Shown here piece after piece: positions 1-8,571 of a DNA stretch of 64,000 nt. The position numbers and the translations under genes were made by a program. The notes below the pieces were generated by a model. That model saw nothing but the letters and a program-made list of their open reading frames with translations. It was not told the origin of the DNA and ran no database searches. Every line of letters begins with the position of its first letter. Position 1 is the first letter of the stretch. The stretch comes from Acidovorax sp. Leaf78 (GTDB lineage: Bacteria; Pseudomonadota; Gammaproteobacteria; Burkholderiales; Burkholderiaceae_C): assembly GCF_001422735.1 (NCBI RefSeq), contig NZ_LMLZ01000020.1, positions 62,773 through 126,772 of the forward strand. Direction: 5' to 3'.

Positions 1-694
1 GGTCCAGGTCGAAGTCGTGGTCACCGCTGCGAAATTTCACGCCGCGCAGTTTGACCACGCGCAGACGCCGCTTGTCGGAGCCATAGGTGTTGGCGCTCTG
101 GTTCAGATGGACAACGCCGTGGGCGATGCTGTGCAGTTGCTGGTCGCCTTCACCCACGGACTTGTCGTCCAGCATGAGCACCGTGCAGCCCATTTGGGCA
201 AAAAAGCGCTTGAGCGCCAGTATCTGGCGCCGATACCGCAGCGCGCTTTGCGCAAGCAGCCGCAACTCGGACAAGCTGTCGAACACCACCCGGTGGGGCT
301 TGAGTTCGCCGACCAGCCGCATCACATCGCGCGTGGTTTCGCCCAGTTCGAATTCCGAGGGATGCAGGATCGTCTGCTCGGCGTCTTCGCTCAGGCCCTC
401 GTCGCTGACCAGGTCATAGACCTCGATGCCGTCGAGCGCCCAGCCGTGCGACTGGGCCACCTGGGCCAATTCTTCGGAGGTTTCCGACAACGTCACGTAG
501 AGCCCGCGCTCACCTTTGTCCCTGCCCGACATCAAAAACTGGAGCGCCAACGTTGTTTTACCGGTGCCGGGGCTCCCCTCGATAAGGTACAGATGCCGCG
601 CTGGAAGCCCGCCATTCAGGACGTTGTCCAGCCCTGCAATGCCTGTAGGTGACAGGTCTTCGGACGAAGACGGGGCTCTTGAACTGTTTGACAA
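1..694 (-). CDS. KaiC-like RecA-superfamily ATPase (C-terminal part outside window)
   Basis: Reading the minus strand from about 694 to the left edge gives one open frame that matches the first KaiC/RecA-type ATPase domain. A short Ser-rich leader is followed by GIAGLDNVLNGGLP, typical of KaiC-like proteins, then a Walker A motif (GSPGTGKTT, about residues 35-43), a Walker B-like VVFDSLSEL and a later LMLDD segment. Non-cyanobacterial homologues are usually ATP-dependent signalling proteins, often beside histidine kinases; no kinase is visible here because the gene runs off the window. The start is uncertain. The best ribosome-binding site (AAGGA) precedes a TTG at 694, but an in-frame GTG lies further upstream. 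Family call is firm, role is not. Confidence 0.8.
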   Translation of the reverse strand, partial: MSNSSRAPSSSEDLSPTGIAGLDNVLNGGLPARHLYLIEGSPGTGKTTLALQFLMSGRDKGERGLYVTLSETSEELAQVAQSHGWALDGIEVYDLVSDEGLSEDAEQTILHPSEFELGETTRDVMRLVGELKPHRVVFDSLSELRLLAQSALRYRRQILALKRFFAQMGCTVLMLDDKSVGEGDQQLHSIAHGVVHLNQSANTYGSDKRRLRVVKLRGVKFRSGDHDFDLD

Positions 695-1095
695 ACCTTG
701 TCCTTTCGACGGCGTGGCGGCCACTGGCAACGCGCGATATTGCGCAGCTAACGGTGACCCCAGGGCTGTGGACCAGCCGATGGAAGACTGGCAACGCTCG
801 CCGCAGAGGATCACAGCACAAGACTTTAACGGCCCGCCTGCCATTTTTCTTCTTCGTGCGCTTCAGCGCAACTTGGAAGGTGGGGGGACACGTTGAGCTG
901 TCGATGCTCAACCATTGTCGAATGCTAGTGGAAGTTGAGGGGTCAGCCTAGATCGAAAGCTCAAGGGCGGCGGCTCCTACAAGCAGCGCCCTGCAGCCCA
1001 ACACGCCCTGACGCGTTGGGATCAAGAATGGGTAGCTGTCGTAGGGCTACCGGGACCGGGCGGTGTGTTCCTGCTACCGGCCTCTGCTGGTGTGG
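695..1095. other. Intergenic stretch with no convincing gene
   Basis: This 400-base gap separates the KaiC-like gene from the end of recQ. Short open frames on both strands show no family resemblance and no good ribosome-binding site. A small inverted repeat (CCCAAC near 997 and GTTGGG near 1015) could form a weak hairpin downstream of recQ, but it has no T-run. Confidence 0.4.
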
Positions 1096-2874
1096 CTAAG
1101 CTGCCACCGCCACCGCGGCCACCGCCGATGATGGCGCCGATTTGGCGACACGCACAAACTCGGGCAAAAACGTGCGCCGCGCGCCGTTCGCGAACTCCAC
1201 CGTCACCGAATGCGTGCTGGCTTCGACCACCTGGCCCGCTCCGTACCGCCGTGCGCGCACGGTCTGGCCACTGGCAAAACGGGGCTGGATACTCGCTGGC
1301 GCGCGCACCTCGATCGGGCGTTCCGGCATGGCCACCGCGGGTGCAAGGTGTTGGAGTGCTGCCATGCGCAGGCAGTTGTCGCACCGGCCGCACCCGTCAA
1401 ACGGCGGGGTCTCCCCCAGTGCCGACAGTACGGCGTGCCAGCGGCACCGTCCCCCTTGCGCATAGGCCACCATGGCTTCCAGCGTCTCGCCGTCCTGCTC
1501 GCGCCTGCGCCGGTAGCCGGACAGCAATTGCTCCAACGCGTCACCGCTCAACTCCTGCGCCACGGTGAAGCGGCCTGAGCGGTCACGCCGCACAGCCTTG
1601 TGGCTGCGCAGCAGGCTCAATCCCACCAATGTCTTTGCACGGGGCCGCGACACTGCGTCCACGATGACGTCAGACGTCCAGCCGCCGTCCGGCGCTGTCT
1701 GGTGCAGCACGGCATGCACCGCCTGCAGGTCGTCCAGCGTGGGGTAGCGGCCCGACATGAAAAACTGCTGCAACGACCGGTCCTGCCGTACGTAGAGCAG
1801 GGTGCACTGCGAATCCTGTCCATCGCGTCCGGCGCGGCCAGCCTCCTGGTAGTAAGTGTCCACGCTGGCAGGCATCTGGTAGTGCAGCACGAATCGGATG
1901 TCAGGCTTGTCGATGCCCAGGCCGAACGCGTTGGTGGCCACCATCACACGCACGTCGCCGGCCATGAATGCATCTTGCGCCTGGGTGCGCCGGGCAGCGG
2001 GCAATTTGCCGTGGTACAGCGCCACGCTCTCGCCGGCCGCGGCCAGCTTGTCGTGGAGTTCTTCGGCGCTTTTCACGGTCGAGGTGTAGACGATGCCGGT
2101 GCCTTGGCTGCCGGCAACGAACTCCAGCGCACGGGGCAGCCTGTCGGCAGCGCGTGACAACTGCTCGACGGCGAGCTGAAGGTTGGGCCGGTACGCACCC
2201 GCTTGCACCACGTTCTGGGATGCGATGCCGAACTGGGTCACGATCTCCTTCATGACCTCGGGCTTGGCGGTGGCCGTCAGGGCCAGCACTGCGGGGCGCC
2301 CAAGCGCTTTGACTGCCGGCGCGATCTCCAGGAACGCAGGCCTGAAGTCGTGGCCCCACTGCGAAACGCAATGCGCTTCATCTATCACCAGCAGGCTGAC
2401 CGTGTGCCTTGCCAGAGCGGCGGTGAGTGCAGGGTCTGCGATCTGCTCGGGGGTGGTCAGCACGATGCGCGCGCTGCCGTTGTCGATGGCTGCTCGCGCA
2501 GCGTTCAGCTCCTCGCTGGAGATGGCACTGTTGATCTGCACCGCGGCCAAGTCCAGCGCTTTCAGCATGTCGCATTGGTCCTTCATCAGCGCGACCAGCG
2601 GAGATACCACCACGGTGATGCCAGGCAGCAGTACGGCAGGCAACTGGTAGCACAGCGACTTTCCTGCGCCCGTGGGCATGACGGCCAGTGTGTTGGCGCC
2701 ATCCAGCACACGCTGCACCACGTCCCATTGGCCGGGCCTAAGGCGCTGGAAGCCGAATACCTTCTTCAACGTTTTTTGAATGGCGTTCGGAACCGCCGCA
2801 AACCGCTCGGGCTTGGCGGACGGAACGGAAGAAGCAGATGTGCGGGACAAAGAAGTGCGAGATGTGGTGGTCAT
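1096..2874 (-). CDS. recQ: ATP-dependent DNA helicase RecQ, shortened C-terminus
   Basis: RecQ-family 3'-5' DNA helicase acting in recombination and fork repair. The 592-residue product has the superfamily 2 core: RLRPGQ (Q-like motif), Walker A TGAGKS (about 68-73), DEAH box (about 165-168) followed by the RecQ aromatic loop HCVSQWGHDFRP, and motif VI QEAGRAGRDG. A zinc-binding region ends in CGRCDNC near residue 495. After that only about 95 residues remain, with a small beta-rich RARRYGAGQVV... segment instead of the winged-helix and HRDC domains of E. coli RecQ. I chose the ATG at 2874 because the 36 residues upstream of it are not RecQ-like; no strong ribosome-binding site decides it. 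Confidence 0.9.
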   Translation of the reverse strand: MTTTSRTSLSRTSASSVPSAKPERFAAVPNAIQKTLKKVFGFQRLRPGQWDVVQRVLDGANTLAVMPTGAGKSLCYQLPAVLLPGITVVVSPLVALMKDQCDMLKALDLAAVQINSAISSEELNAARAAIDNGSARIVLTTPEQIADPALTAALARHTVSLLVIDEAHCVSQWGHDFRPAFLEIAPAVKALGRPAVLALTATAKPEVMKEIVTQFGIASQNVVQAGAYRPNLQLAVEQLSRAADRLPRALEFVAGSQGTGIVYTSTVKSAEELHDKLAAAGESVALYHGKLPAARRTQAQDAFMAGDVRVMVATNAFGLGIDKPDIRFVLHYQMPASVDTYYQEAGRAGRDGQDSQCTLLYVRQDRSLQQFFMSGRYPTLDDLQAVHAVLHQTAPDGGWTSDVIVDAVSRPRAKTLVGLSLLRSHKAVRRDRSGRFTVAQELSGDALEQLLSGYRRRREQDGETLEAMVAYAQGGRCRWHAVLSALGETPPFDGCGRCDNCLRMAALQHLAPAVAMPERPIEVRAPASIQPRFASGQTVRARRYGAGQVVEASTHSVTVEFANGARRTFLPEFVRVAKSAPSSAVAAVAVAA

Positions 2875-3063
2875 CGGCGGTATTCGATGGGAATGTGCGC
2901 AGCGAAGCGCGGCAGTTATGAAGCGTGGCGACGATGAAGGTGGAGCCAAATTTGGGAGACTGACTCCGCTGAACTGCGCCAAATGCTCCGTAACAATGTC
3001 ATATGCGATGCGTGAGCCGGCCCATGCCGGTCGCGTTCAGCCGATCGGTTTTTTTGGCACGAG

Positions 3064-3195
3064 TTACCAGGGCACCCAGATTGCCACCATCAAGAATGCG
3101 ATGACCACACCGGCGATGGCGATGGATCGCTTGGTGGCAGATCGGTTGCTCGCTGAAGAATGCGGCACGCCGTCGGGTTTAGAGGATTGAGTCAT
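3064..3195 (-). CDS. Small single-pass membrane protein, 43 residues
   Basis: A short minus-strand frame encodes 43 residues: a Ser/Lys/Arg-rich hydrophilic N-terminus of about 25 residues, then one strongly hydrophobic helix (IAIAGVVIAFLMVAIWVPW) ending at the stop codon. The ATG is preceded by GGGAGAAG at ideal spacing, which is good support for translation. It lies 65 bases downstream of the diiron-oxidase gene on the same strand and could be the last gene of that cluster. No family is recognised. A membrane anchor or a small stress protein are both possible. Confidence 0.55.
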   Translation of the reverse strand: MTQSSKPDGVPHSSASNRSATKRSIAIAGVVIAFLMVAIWVPW

Positions 3196-3260
3196 CACTT
3201 CTCCCATCGATAAATTTTCAAACTATGCGGTCAGGCCTGAGCAGATGAACTCAGCTCGGT

Positions 3261-4802
3261 TCAGCTCGCGCGCGAGGCGGCGCGTTGCACCACCGTAGGC
3301 GATCCATGAAGGGTGCGCACCAGCTCCCGCGTGGCCTCCAGCCCGGCAGGCGTCCAATGCAGCGCGGGCGATAGGGCCTGGACCAGCAACTGGCGCTGTT
3401 CGTCGCCCTCCAGCAAGGGATAGCGCTCGCGAAAGATGGCAAGGTCCGCGTCCAGCGAGGCTTCGGTGTGCCTGGGTGTGCCGCGCTGGGCCTGGCGTAG
3501 CCGCTCGGCGACCCGAAAGCTCATCAGCCTGCGGGGTGTGGTGGCCGTGGCGCCACCAGTCCCGGTGGTTTCTGGGGCTGGCGCGGTGTCAAACGATGCG
3601 CCGTCTGCGCTGGCCGTACCGCGAATCCAGTCGTGGATGATCTGCAGTTCGTAGCCCGAGAAAACGCCGAACATCTCCGCGCGCTCGCCCTGCAGCAGCT
3701 TCCAGAACCGGCTCTCGTCGACAGGCCTGTTCTTCTTGATCCATCCCGCGCGTTCCAGCGCGGTGAGAAAGTCCGCCATGGCATCCGGCGTGGACAGCCA
3801 CTCGTTCACGCTGCGGCCCTCCACCTTGCAGAAGTCGGAGTGTGCGCCGTGCCCGGCGGGGGATTTGTGCGCAAGGATGCGAACCACCTCCGCCTCGATG
3901 TCGAAGCCCTGGATCACATCCATGGTGCTCACCCCCAGATTGCCGAGCTTGGCACCGGCGCGCACGCGCTGCCAGTATTCGCCGCCATCGTTGATGCGCG
4001 GCGCGGCTTCCAGCGCTGCCTGGCAGGCGCGCCGGGCGTGTCCCGTGTCGGCATTGTCCACAGTAACGTGCAGCGTGAAGTAGTACGGGTCGATGCCCAG
4101 TTCGTTGAGCTCGTAGGATGTGATCAGCAGGTGCAGTGGCAGTTGCTCATAGGCCAGGTTGAAGCCGATCACCTCGGGCAGAAAATCCTGTGCGTTCCAG
4201 CCCAGCGCTAGCTGGATCAGGCCCTGCTCATACAGCGCGTCGGACAGGCCGTCGACGGGGTCAAGCCCATAGCGCGACAGCAGGTTGCGGTACAGCGTCA
4301 CATGGTTCTTGTCCGCCTCACCATTGCCCAGCTCTTCCAGGTACGTGGTGACCAGGTTGGACAGGCGTGGGTTGCCCGTATGGGCGCACACGCCGTAGAG
4401 CCAGGCACCGTCGACCAACTTGGTGGGCGACACCTGCCGCAGAAAGTACAGTGCATGCGCCCGATTGCTGAAGTAGCGACGGGCTGCTCCGTCCTTGCGC
4501 GACTGCAGGTAGGACTGGTACTGGGCGTGCACCCGCTCCACGTTGGTGGTCATCCAGGTGGTGAGGTCCGCTGGATCGGCAGGAAGGTCATCGACCTGGG
4601 TGCCTGCGCGGTCGATGGCCTGGGCGAGAAAGTCGGCCGCTTCCTGGATGTCTTTGGCCGCGGGAATTCCGTCGGCCAGCCGTTCGTACAACGGGTGGCA
4701 GAAGCCGCTGTGCTCGTCGCGACCTTGGCTGGGAGTCAACGCCAACGGCGTGGCCATGGGCCGGGCGGGGCGATCGGCAAGTTCCTTCAGGATGGCGGAC
4801 AT
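3261..4802 (-). CDS. Heme-oxygenase-like diiron oxidase (iron-containing redox enzyme family)
   Basis: A 513-residue protein resembling the iron-containing redox enzymes with a heme-oxygenase-like fold (HDO superfamily, relatives of UndA, BesC and SznF). The helical segments YEQLPLHLLITSYELNELGI and HVTVDNADTGHARRAC (about residues 220-270) carry Glu, Asp and His residues spaced like HDO metal ligands. A later segment (HGAHSDFC) may add another His. The protein is much longer than the minimal HDO core (about 230 residues), with extra N- and C-terminal regions including a Pro/Thr-rich linker near residue 410. It is the third gene of a minus-strand run after a methyltransferase and an ATP-grasp ligase, with a 138-base gap. 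HDOs usually perform oxidative C-C or C-N chemistry on amino-acid-like substrates; the substrate here is unknown. Confidence 0.72.
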   Translation of the reverse strand: MSAILKELADRPARPMATPLALTPSQGRDEHSGFCHPLYERLADGIPAAKDIQEAADFLAQAIDRAGTQVDDLPADPADLTTWMTTNVERVHAQYQSYLQSRKDGAARRYFSNRAHALYFLRQVSPTKLVDGAWLYGVCAHTGNPRLSNLVTTYLEELGNGEADKNHVTLYRNLLSRYGLDPVDGLSDALYEQGLIQLALGWNAQDFLPEVIGFNLAYEQLPLHLLITSYELNELGIDPYYFTLHVTVDNADTGHARRACQAALEAAPRINDGGEYWQRVRAGAKLGNLGVSTMDVIQGFDIEAEVVRILAHKSPAGHGAHSDFCKVEGRSVNEWLSTPDAMADFLTALERAGWIKKNRPVDESRFWKLLQGERAEMFGVFSGYELQIIHDWIRGTASADGASFDTAPAPETTGTGGATATTPRRLMSFRVAERLRQAQRGTPRHTEASLDADLAIFRERYPLLEGDEQRQLLVQALSPALHWTPAGLEATRELVRTLHGSPTVVQRAASRAS

Positions 4803-4940
4803 GAGGTGTGCAGAGGAGTGCAGAAGAATGTGAGATCTTCAGCATCGCCGTGCGCCGACGCCTGCTGCATCGGGCCAGACGCCTTCCGCGCGTGGGCACT
4901 CTCCTACGGCGATGAATGCGGCCCTACAGCCGCGCCGCTG

Positions 4941-6275
4941 TCACTCCAGCCAGCCCAGGCGGTGCAGCAAATCCCACTCGCCGCCGTGCTCCAGGCGTTC
5001 TCCGACGTCCGTTCGGTAACGCAGGTTGGGCACCACCACGCCCTGCGCCACCTGCAGTGCCTGCGCGTTGGCAGTGCCCGGCGTTGGGCCCACTCCCGTG
5101 GCTACGCCCAGGTATCCAGTGACGCCGCTGGTGATGAGCTGTTCGCCTTGCAGCGCCACTTCGGCAAAATGCAGTGCGCTGCGATCAGCTTGCGACAAGG
5201 TGTCGCGCAGGTGGATCGGCAAGCCCTTGGACAACTCGGCATATCCGTAGCGGTAGGGAAACGGTGGCACCGTCAGTACCACGCCCGCGGCAAATCCAGG
5301 ATGGGTGCGAAAGTGCATCCCGCTTTGGTGGACCATGGTGGAGAAAATGCTTTCCCACGGGTCGACGTGCAGTGCCTCGCAGATCGCAAAGCCCGGGTAG
5401 CCGAAGCGGCTGGTGAACTCCAGCGGCCACAAACCGTCTTCGTTCGCAATCAGGTTGACATTGATGTATCCGCAATAGCCACCGTCCCGCAGCATGTCGG
5501 CTAACGGGGCCAACACGGTGTCGAACAGGCGCTGCGACAGGCGGTAGGACACGATGGTTCCCATCTCACCCGTCAGCTCACCCAGGTCGCCAGGGAAGAA
5601 CCGCTTGTGCTCGAAATCGATGCATGCCGGGCTCAGAAAAGACTGCCCGTCGAAGTACGCGCCGACGCCCACCTCCACACCCTGAAGGTAGTCCATCAGT
5701 ATGAAACCATCTCGATCGCCAGCACTGCCGCCCGGCTGCTCGGCCGACTTTGGTGTTTGCGACCGACCGTAGTGCGCCAGCAGCGCGAGCACGTCAACGC
5801 CATCCGGGGTCGACCCCACGAAGTTGCGCGTGCGCAGGGCGTCGGCGCCATTGAGCTTGAGGACGTAGCGCGCAGGGTGGTTCCTGACGAAGGTACTGGC
5901 CGCCTCATAGTCGGCAAATGGATGGCTGGCGGCGGTGCGCAGGCCGATGGAGCGCAGCGCAGACTGTCCGAACGCGCGGTCGGCCTCCAGCCGGTCACCG
6001 AACGCGCTGCCGCCGACGACATGGAACCCATCACGGCGCAGTGCATCCTGCGTGGCGCCGTCGCTGGCGGATTCAAAAAGCGCTATGCCGTCGTCCCCCG
6101 CTTCCCGCAGCCAGCCCAGTTCTTTCTGCCAGTCGGACGTGAAGTCCAGCATGCCTGCGAACACGTCGCTGTAATCAGGGTCCCGCACGAATACGCGCAC
6201 GTCGTGTCCCCTTTGGGCGAGGCCGTGGTACATGGCCGCCAGGTCATTGGTGTCGCCAATGCCCAGGAATCTCAT
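4941..6275 (-). CDS. ATP-grasp ligase, GARS-like
   Basis: A 444-residue protein beginning MRFLGIGDTNDLAAMYHGLAQRGHDV, a nucleotide-binding-like N-terminal fold as in phosphoribosylamine-glycine ligase. An ATP-grasp core follows: RYVLKLNGAD (ATP-binding Lys strand), FILMDYLQGVEVGVGAYFDG, then GYINVNLIANEDGLWPLEFTSRFGYPG, whose Glu and Asn residues are typical metal ligands. Such enzymes join a carboxylate to an amine through an acyl phosphate. The genuine purine gene is not expected here, since no purine genes are nearby. The ATG at 6275 overlaps the methyltransferase stop by four bases (ATGA), so the two are probably translationally coupled. Substrate unknown. Confidence 0.75.
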   Translation of the reverse strand: MRFLGIGDTNDLAAMYHGLAQRGHDVRVFVRDPDYSDVFAGMLDFTSDWQKELGWLREAGDDGIALFESASDGATQDALRRDGFHVVGGSAFGDRLEADRAFGQSALRSIGLRTAASHPFADYEAASTFVRNHPARYVLKLNGADALRTRNFVGSTPDGVDVLALLAHYGRSQTPKSAEQPGGSAGDRDGFILMDYLQGVEVGVGAYFDGQSFLSPACIDFEHKRFFPGDLGELTGEMGTIVSYRLSQRLFDTVLAPLADMLRDGGYCGYINVNLIANEDGLWPLEFTSRFGYPGFAICEALHVDPWESIFSTMVHQSGMHFRTHPGFAAGVVLTVPPFPYRYGYAELSKGLPIHLRDTLSQADRSALHFAEVALQGEQLITSGVTGYLGVATGVGPTPGTANAQALQVAQGVVVPNLRYRTDVGERLEHGGEWDLLHRLGWLE

Positions 6276-7258
6276 GGCTTTTGCACCACCAGGCCGACGG
6301 CAGCGATACGGTCTATGTCGGCATACGCCGGGTTTTGCAACTCGTCGCCGAACACGTCCGGGTCGATCTCCTCGTAGCTCCACCTGCAGGGGTATGCAGC
6401 GAGCTCTGCCTCGGCCGCCTGCAGCAGGTGGTCCCCCCCCTGTGAGATCGAAGAGCCCGTGTACAGCACCAGGCGACCGCCAGGCGCCAGGCGTGGATAA
6501 CCCTCGCGCAGGATTCGGATCGACAGCGCCTCGCCCCACCGCCCGCCGCCGTGGCGGTACAGCCGCTGAGCGCCGTCGTTCAGATACGGCGGGTTGGCCA
6601 CGACCAGATCGAAATCTCCGGCCACGCTGTTGAACAGGTCGCCCTGGCTGAAGCCCACATGGGGAACGTTCGCCAGTTCCGCACTGGCTTGTGCAAAGCG
6701 CAAAGCCAAAGGGCTGATGTCCGCCAGCACCAGTTGCGGACTGACGGTGCGGTCGTGGATGGCTGCCACCAGTCCGCCTGCGCCAGAGCCGCAGCCCATG
6801 TCCAACACGCGCGACCTGCCCTGCAGCGGGCGCAGGCTCAGTTGGCGGCGGATCAGTCCGGCGAACCGATACGTGTCCGGGCCGAAGAACACGGACTCGT
6901 TCTGGGTCGTGGGAAACGAAGAGTGGGGAAAGAGGAGGGAGCCAAACGTGGAGAACCGGACCGTGGCGCGCTGAAGACCGGCGCCCCATGCCTGCACCAG
7001 CCCGCTACGCTGCAGCTTGGCCATCCACTCTGTGGGTAACAAGCTTTCGGCAAACGGCAGGTTCCACCCGAAGATGTCCCGCAGATCGGATGCTGTGGCA
7101 TCGGTGCGGCGGCCCAGCACCAGGGCATGTGTGGCGGGCGTAGGCGTAATGAATTGATAGCGCTGAGACTGCAACCAGCGGCCCACGTCCACCAAGGCAG
7201 CGGGGTCAACCCATTGCGGCTGAGGTGTCGGGGATGCAGGGGGCGTCGGAGCTGGCAT
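6272..7258 (-). CDS. Class I SAM-dependent methyltransferase, PrmC/HemK-like
   Basis: A 328-residue protein. The N-terminal 130 residues resemble the winged-helix-like region of class I methyltransferases related to PrmC and RlmG. SAM motif I is LDMGCGSGAGG (about 152-162), the acidic loop after strand beta-2 is LVLADIS, and motif IV is NPPYL (about 222-226). NPPY marks enzymes that methylate a planar nitrogen (glutamine amide or base amine). It is the first gene of a three-gene minus-strand run and overlaps the ATP-grasp gene. Given this company, a small-molecule or peptide nitrogen is a more likely target than release factors, but that is inference. Confidence 0.75.
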   Translation of the reverse strand: MPAPTPPASPTPQPQWVDPAALVDVGRWLQSQRYQFITPTPATHALVLGRRTDATASDLRDIFGWNLPFAESLLPTEWMAKLQRSGLVQAWGAGLQRATVRFSTFGSLLFPHSSFPTTQNESVFFGPDTYRFAGLIRRQLSLRPLQGRSRVLDMGCGSGAGGLVAAIHDRTVSPQLVLADISPLALRFAQASAELANVPHVGFSQGDLFNSVAGDFDLVVANPPYLNDGAQRLYRHGGGRWGEALSIRILREGYPRLAPGGRLVLYTGSSISQGGDHLLQAAEAELAAYPCRWSYEEIDPDVFGDELQNPAYADIDRIAAVGLVVQKP

Positions 7259-7452
7259 GGTGTGTGTTGGCAGGCTTATGGAGCTTTAGACGCTGGTAGT
7301 GGACTGACACGCTATGCCTCAGTCGGCAGGGCAAATGGGTCCGCGGTAATCAGCACAGTTCAGTGGGGCGTCAGAGCCATCGGTCGATGGCGCGTGGCGC
7401 TTAACCCCTGTGCTTGGCCCAAACGGCAGCGCCGGTCTGCGGACATCCCGCC

Positions 7453-7935
7453 TCAACGGGTATTGGCAAAGCCGATCTCGATCCCTTCCGGCACATCACT
7501 CGTTTGCGTCAACGCAGCACTGAGCAGCGCGACATCGGTCGCCATCGCGTTGTGCCTGCCGTCTCCTCCAATCCGAAAGTGCGCCGTGGGGCTGTTGGCC
7601 AGCTGCAGCGCAGAGCCGAAGCAGTGCGCCGGAAGGATGAGGGTCCCGATGGCGGAGTTGTCGACCAGCTCGAAGGACGGCAGCGCTGTCCGGTGGGACT
7701 CTGCAAAGCCGATCTTCAAAAATGTGCGGAATGCTCCCGCACGCATGCCGGACAGCTCGATGAAGCCGGTGGCCATCGGAATCGTGAATCCTTCGGCGTT
7801 GAAGGTGTCGATGCCCGAGAGCATTGCGGCACGCACGTGCTTGACCTTGGTAACGACGTAGCTGTCCCAGTTCGGCTGGTGCGTTTGAGCCCTTTGGAGA
7901 TTCGATCCCCATTGGTTGGGGAGAGATGTGTTCAT
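7453..7935 (-). CDS. Hypothetical protein, 160 residues
   Basis: A 160-residue soluble protein with no signal peptide or membrane segment and no family I recognise. It begins MNTSLPNQW and has alternating beta-like stretches (GFTIPMATGFIELSGM, NSAIGTLILPAHCFGSALQLAN). The ATG at 7935 has AGGGCAACC just upstream, and the longer reading to 8010 adds residues without sequence character. The gene is isolated, with about 190 bases to the methyltransferase cluster and 400 bases to the next gene. Codon use resembles its neighbours. Confidence 0.55.
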   Translation of the reverse strand: MNTSLPNQWGSNLQRAQTHQPNWDSYVVTKVKHVRAAMLSGIDTFNAEGFTIPMATGFIELSGMRAGAFRTFLKIGFAESHRTALPSFELVDNSAIGTLILPAHCFGSALQLANSPTAHFRIGGDGRHNAMATDVALLSAALTQTSDVPEGIEIGFANTR

Positions 7936-8334
7936 GGTTGCCCTAAGAATGCGATGAGCGCCAAGCCATGGGTTCGCTCTGTAGAACCATGGTGGGCGGC
8001 ATGGGTCCACGGGTTTGTAGGAACGGGCCTATACGTCTGACAGTCAGGCTCGCTAGCCCGGTCCCATAGCGCTTCCCACGCAAAGTGGGTACCGGCGCTG
8101 GTAACGATAGCCAGTCAGAACGTCCACCATGTTGATGGACAAGCATGGTTGTCGTGTTCCACCGGCTGACTGCGCAAACCCTGCGGTACGGGCGCAGCGT
8201 GCGGCGCCGGTGCGCTCCTACACAAGTCGCGCCCACCGCCCCACACCACGGGTTGTCGCTGCTTTCCACACTGGGTTGTCAACGCTTCGCCCAAAGTGTT
8301 CTTTTCGGCGTTTCACAGCAATCAGGAGAAAGTC
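7936..8334. other. Intergenic control region between divergent small genes
   Basis: Four hundred bases between two divergently transcribed small genes. It must contain both promoters, but I see no clear -35/-10 pair or operator. No open frame here has family resemblance. Confidence 0.4.
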
Positions 8335-8571
8335 ATGACCGACAAAAAGCAGCCACCCGACTACAACCAATACGGCATGAAAGATGCCGATGCGACGGTG
8401 GTAGACACCTATTCCAACCGCCCAGGCGGCGAACAACCTGTGGTGGGCCCCATGGACAAGGTCACCGCATCCGGGCATCGGGTGGGCGCGATCGAGCAGC
8501 GGCCCGACCCGAAGCCTTCTTCACGCGCAGGTCAACAGGTGCTGGGCGAGGTGGACGACAAGAAGCGGTAG
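8335..8571 (+). CDS. Small hydrophilic hypothetical protein, 78 residues
   Basis: A 78-residue, strongly hydrophilic protein starting MTDKKQPPDYNQYGMKD and ending in EVDDKKR. It is rich in Pro, Gln, Gly and charged residues, with no hydrophobic core, so it is probably disordered. AGGAGA lies eight bases upstream of the ATG. The composition resembles small stress-induced proteins, but no family is recognised. A rho-independent terminator lies about 150 bases downstream. Confidence 0.5.
   Translation: MTDKKQPPDYNQYGMKDADATVVDTYSNRPGGEQPVVGPMDKVTASGHRVGAIEQRPDPKPSSRAGQQVLGEVDDKKR

Noticed and set aside
4941-6275. ATP-grasp gene as true purD (phosphoribosylamine-glycine ligase).
   Set aside because: The N-terminal and central blocks only resemble PurD; no purine genes surround it and it is coupled to a NPPY methyltransferase and HDO oxidase.
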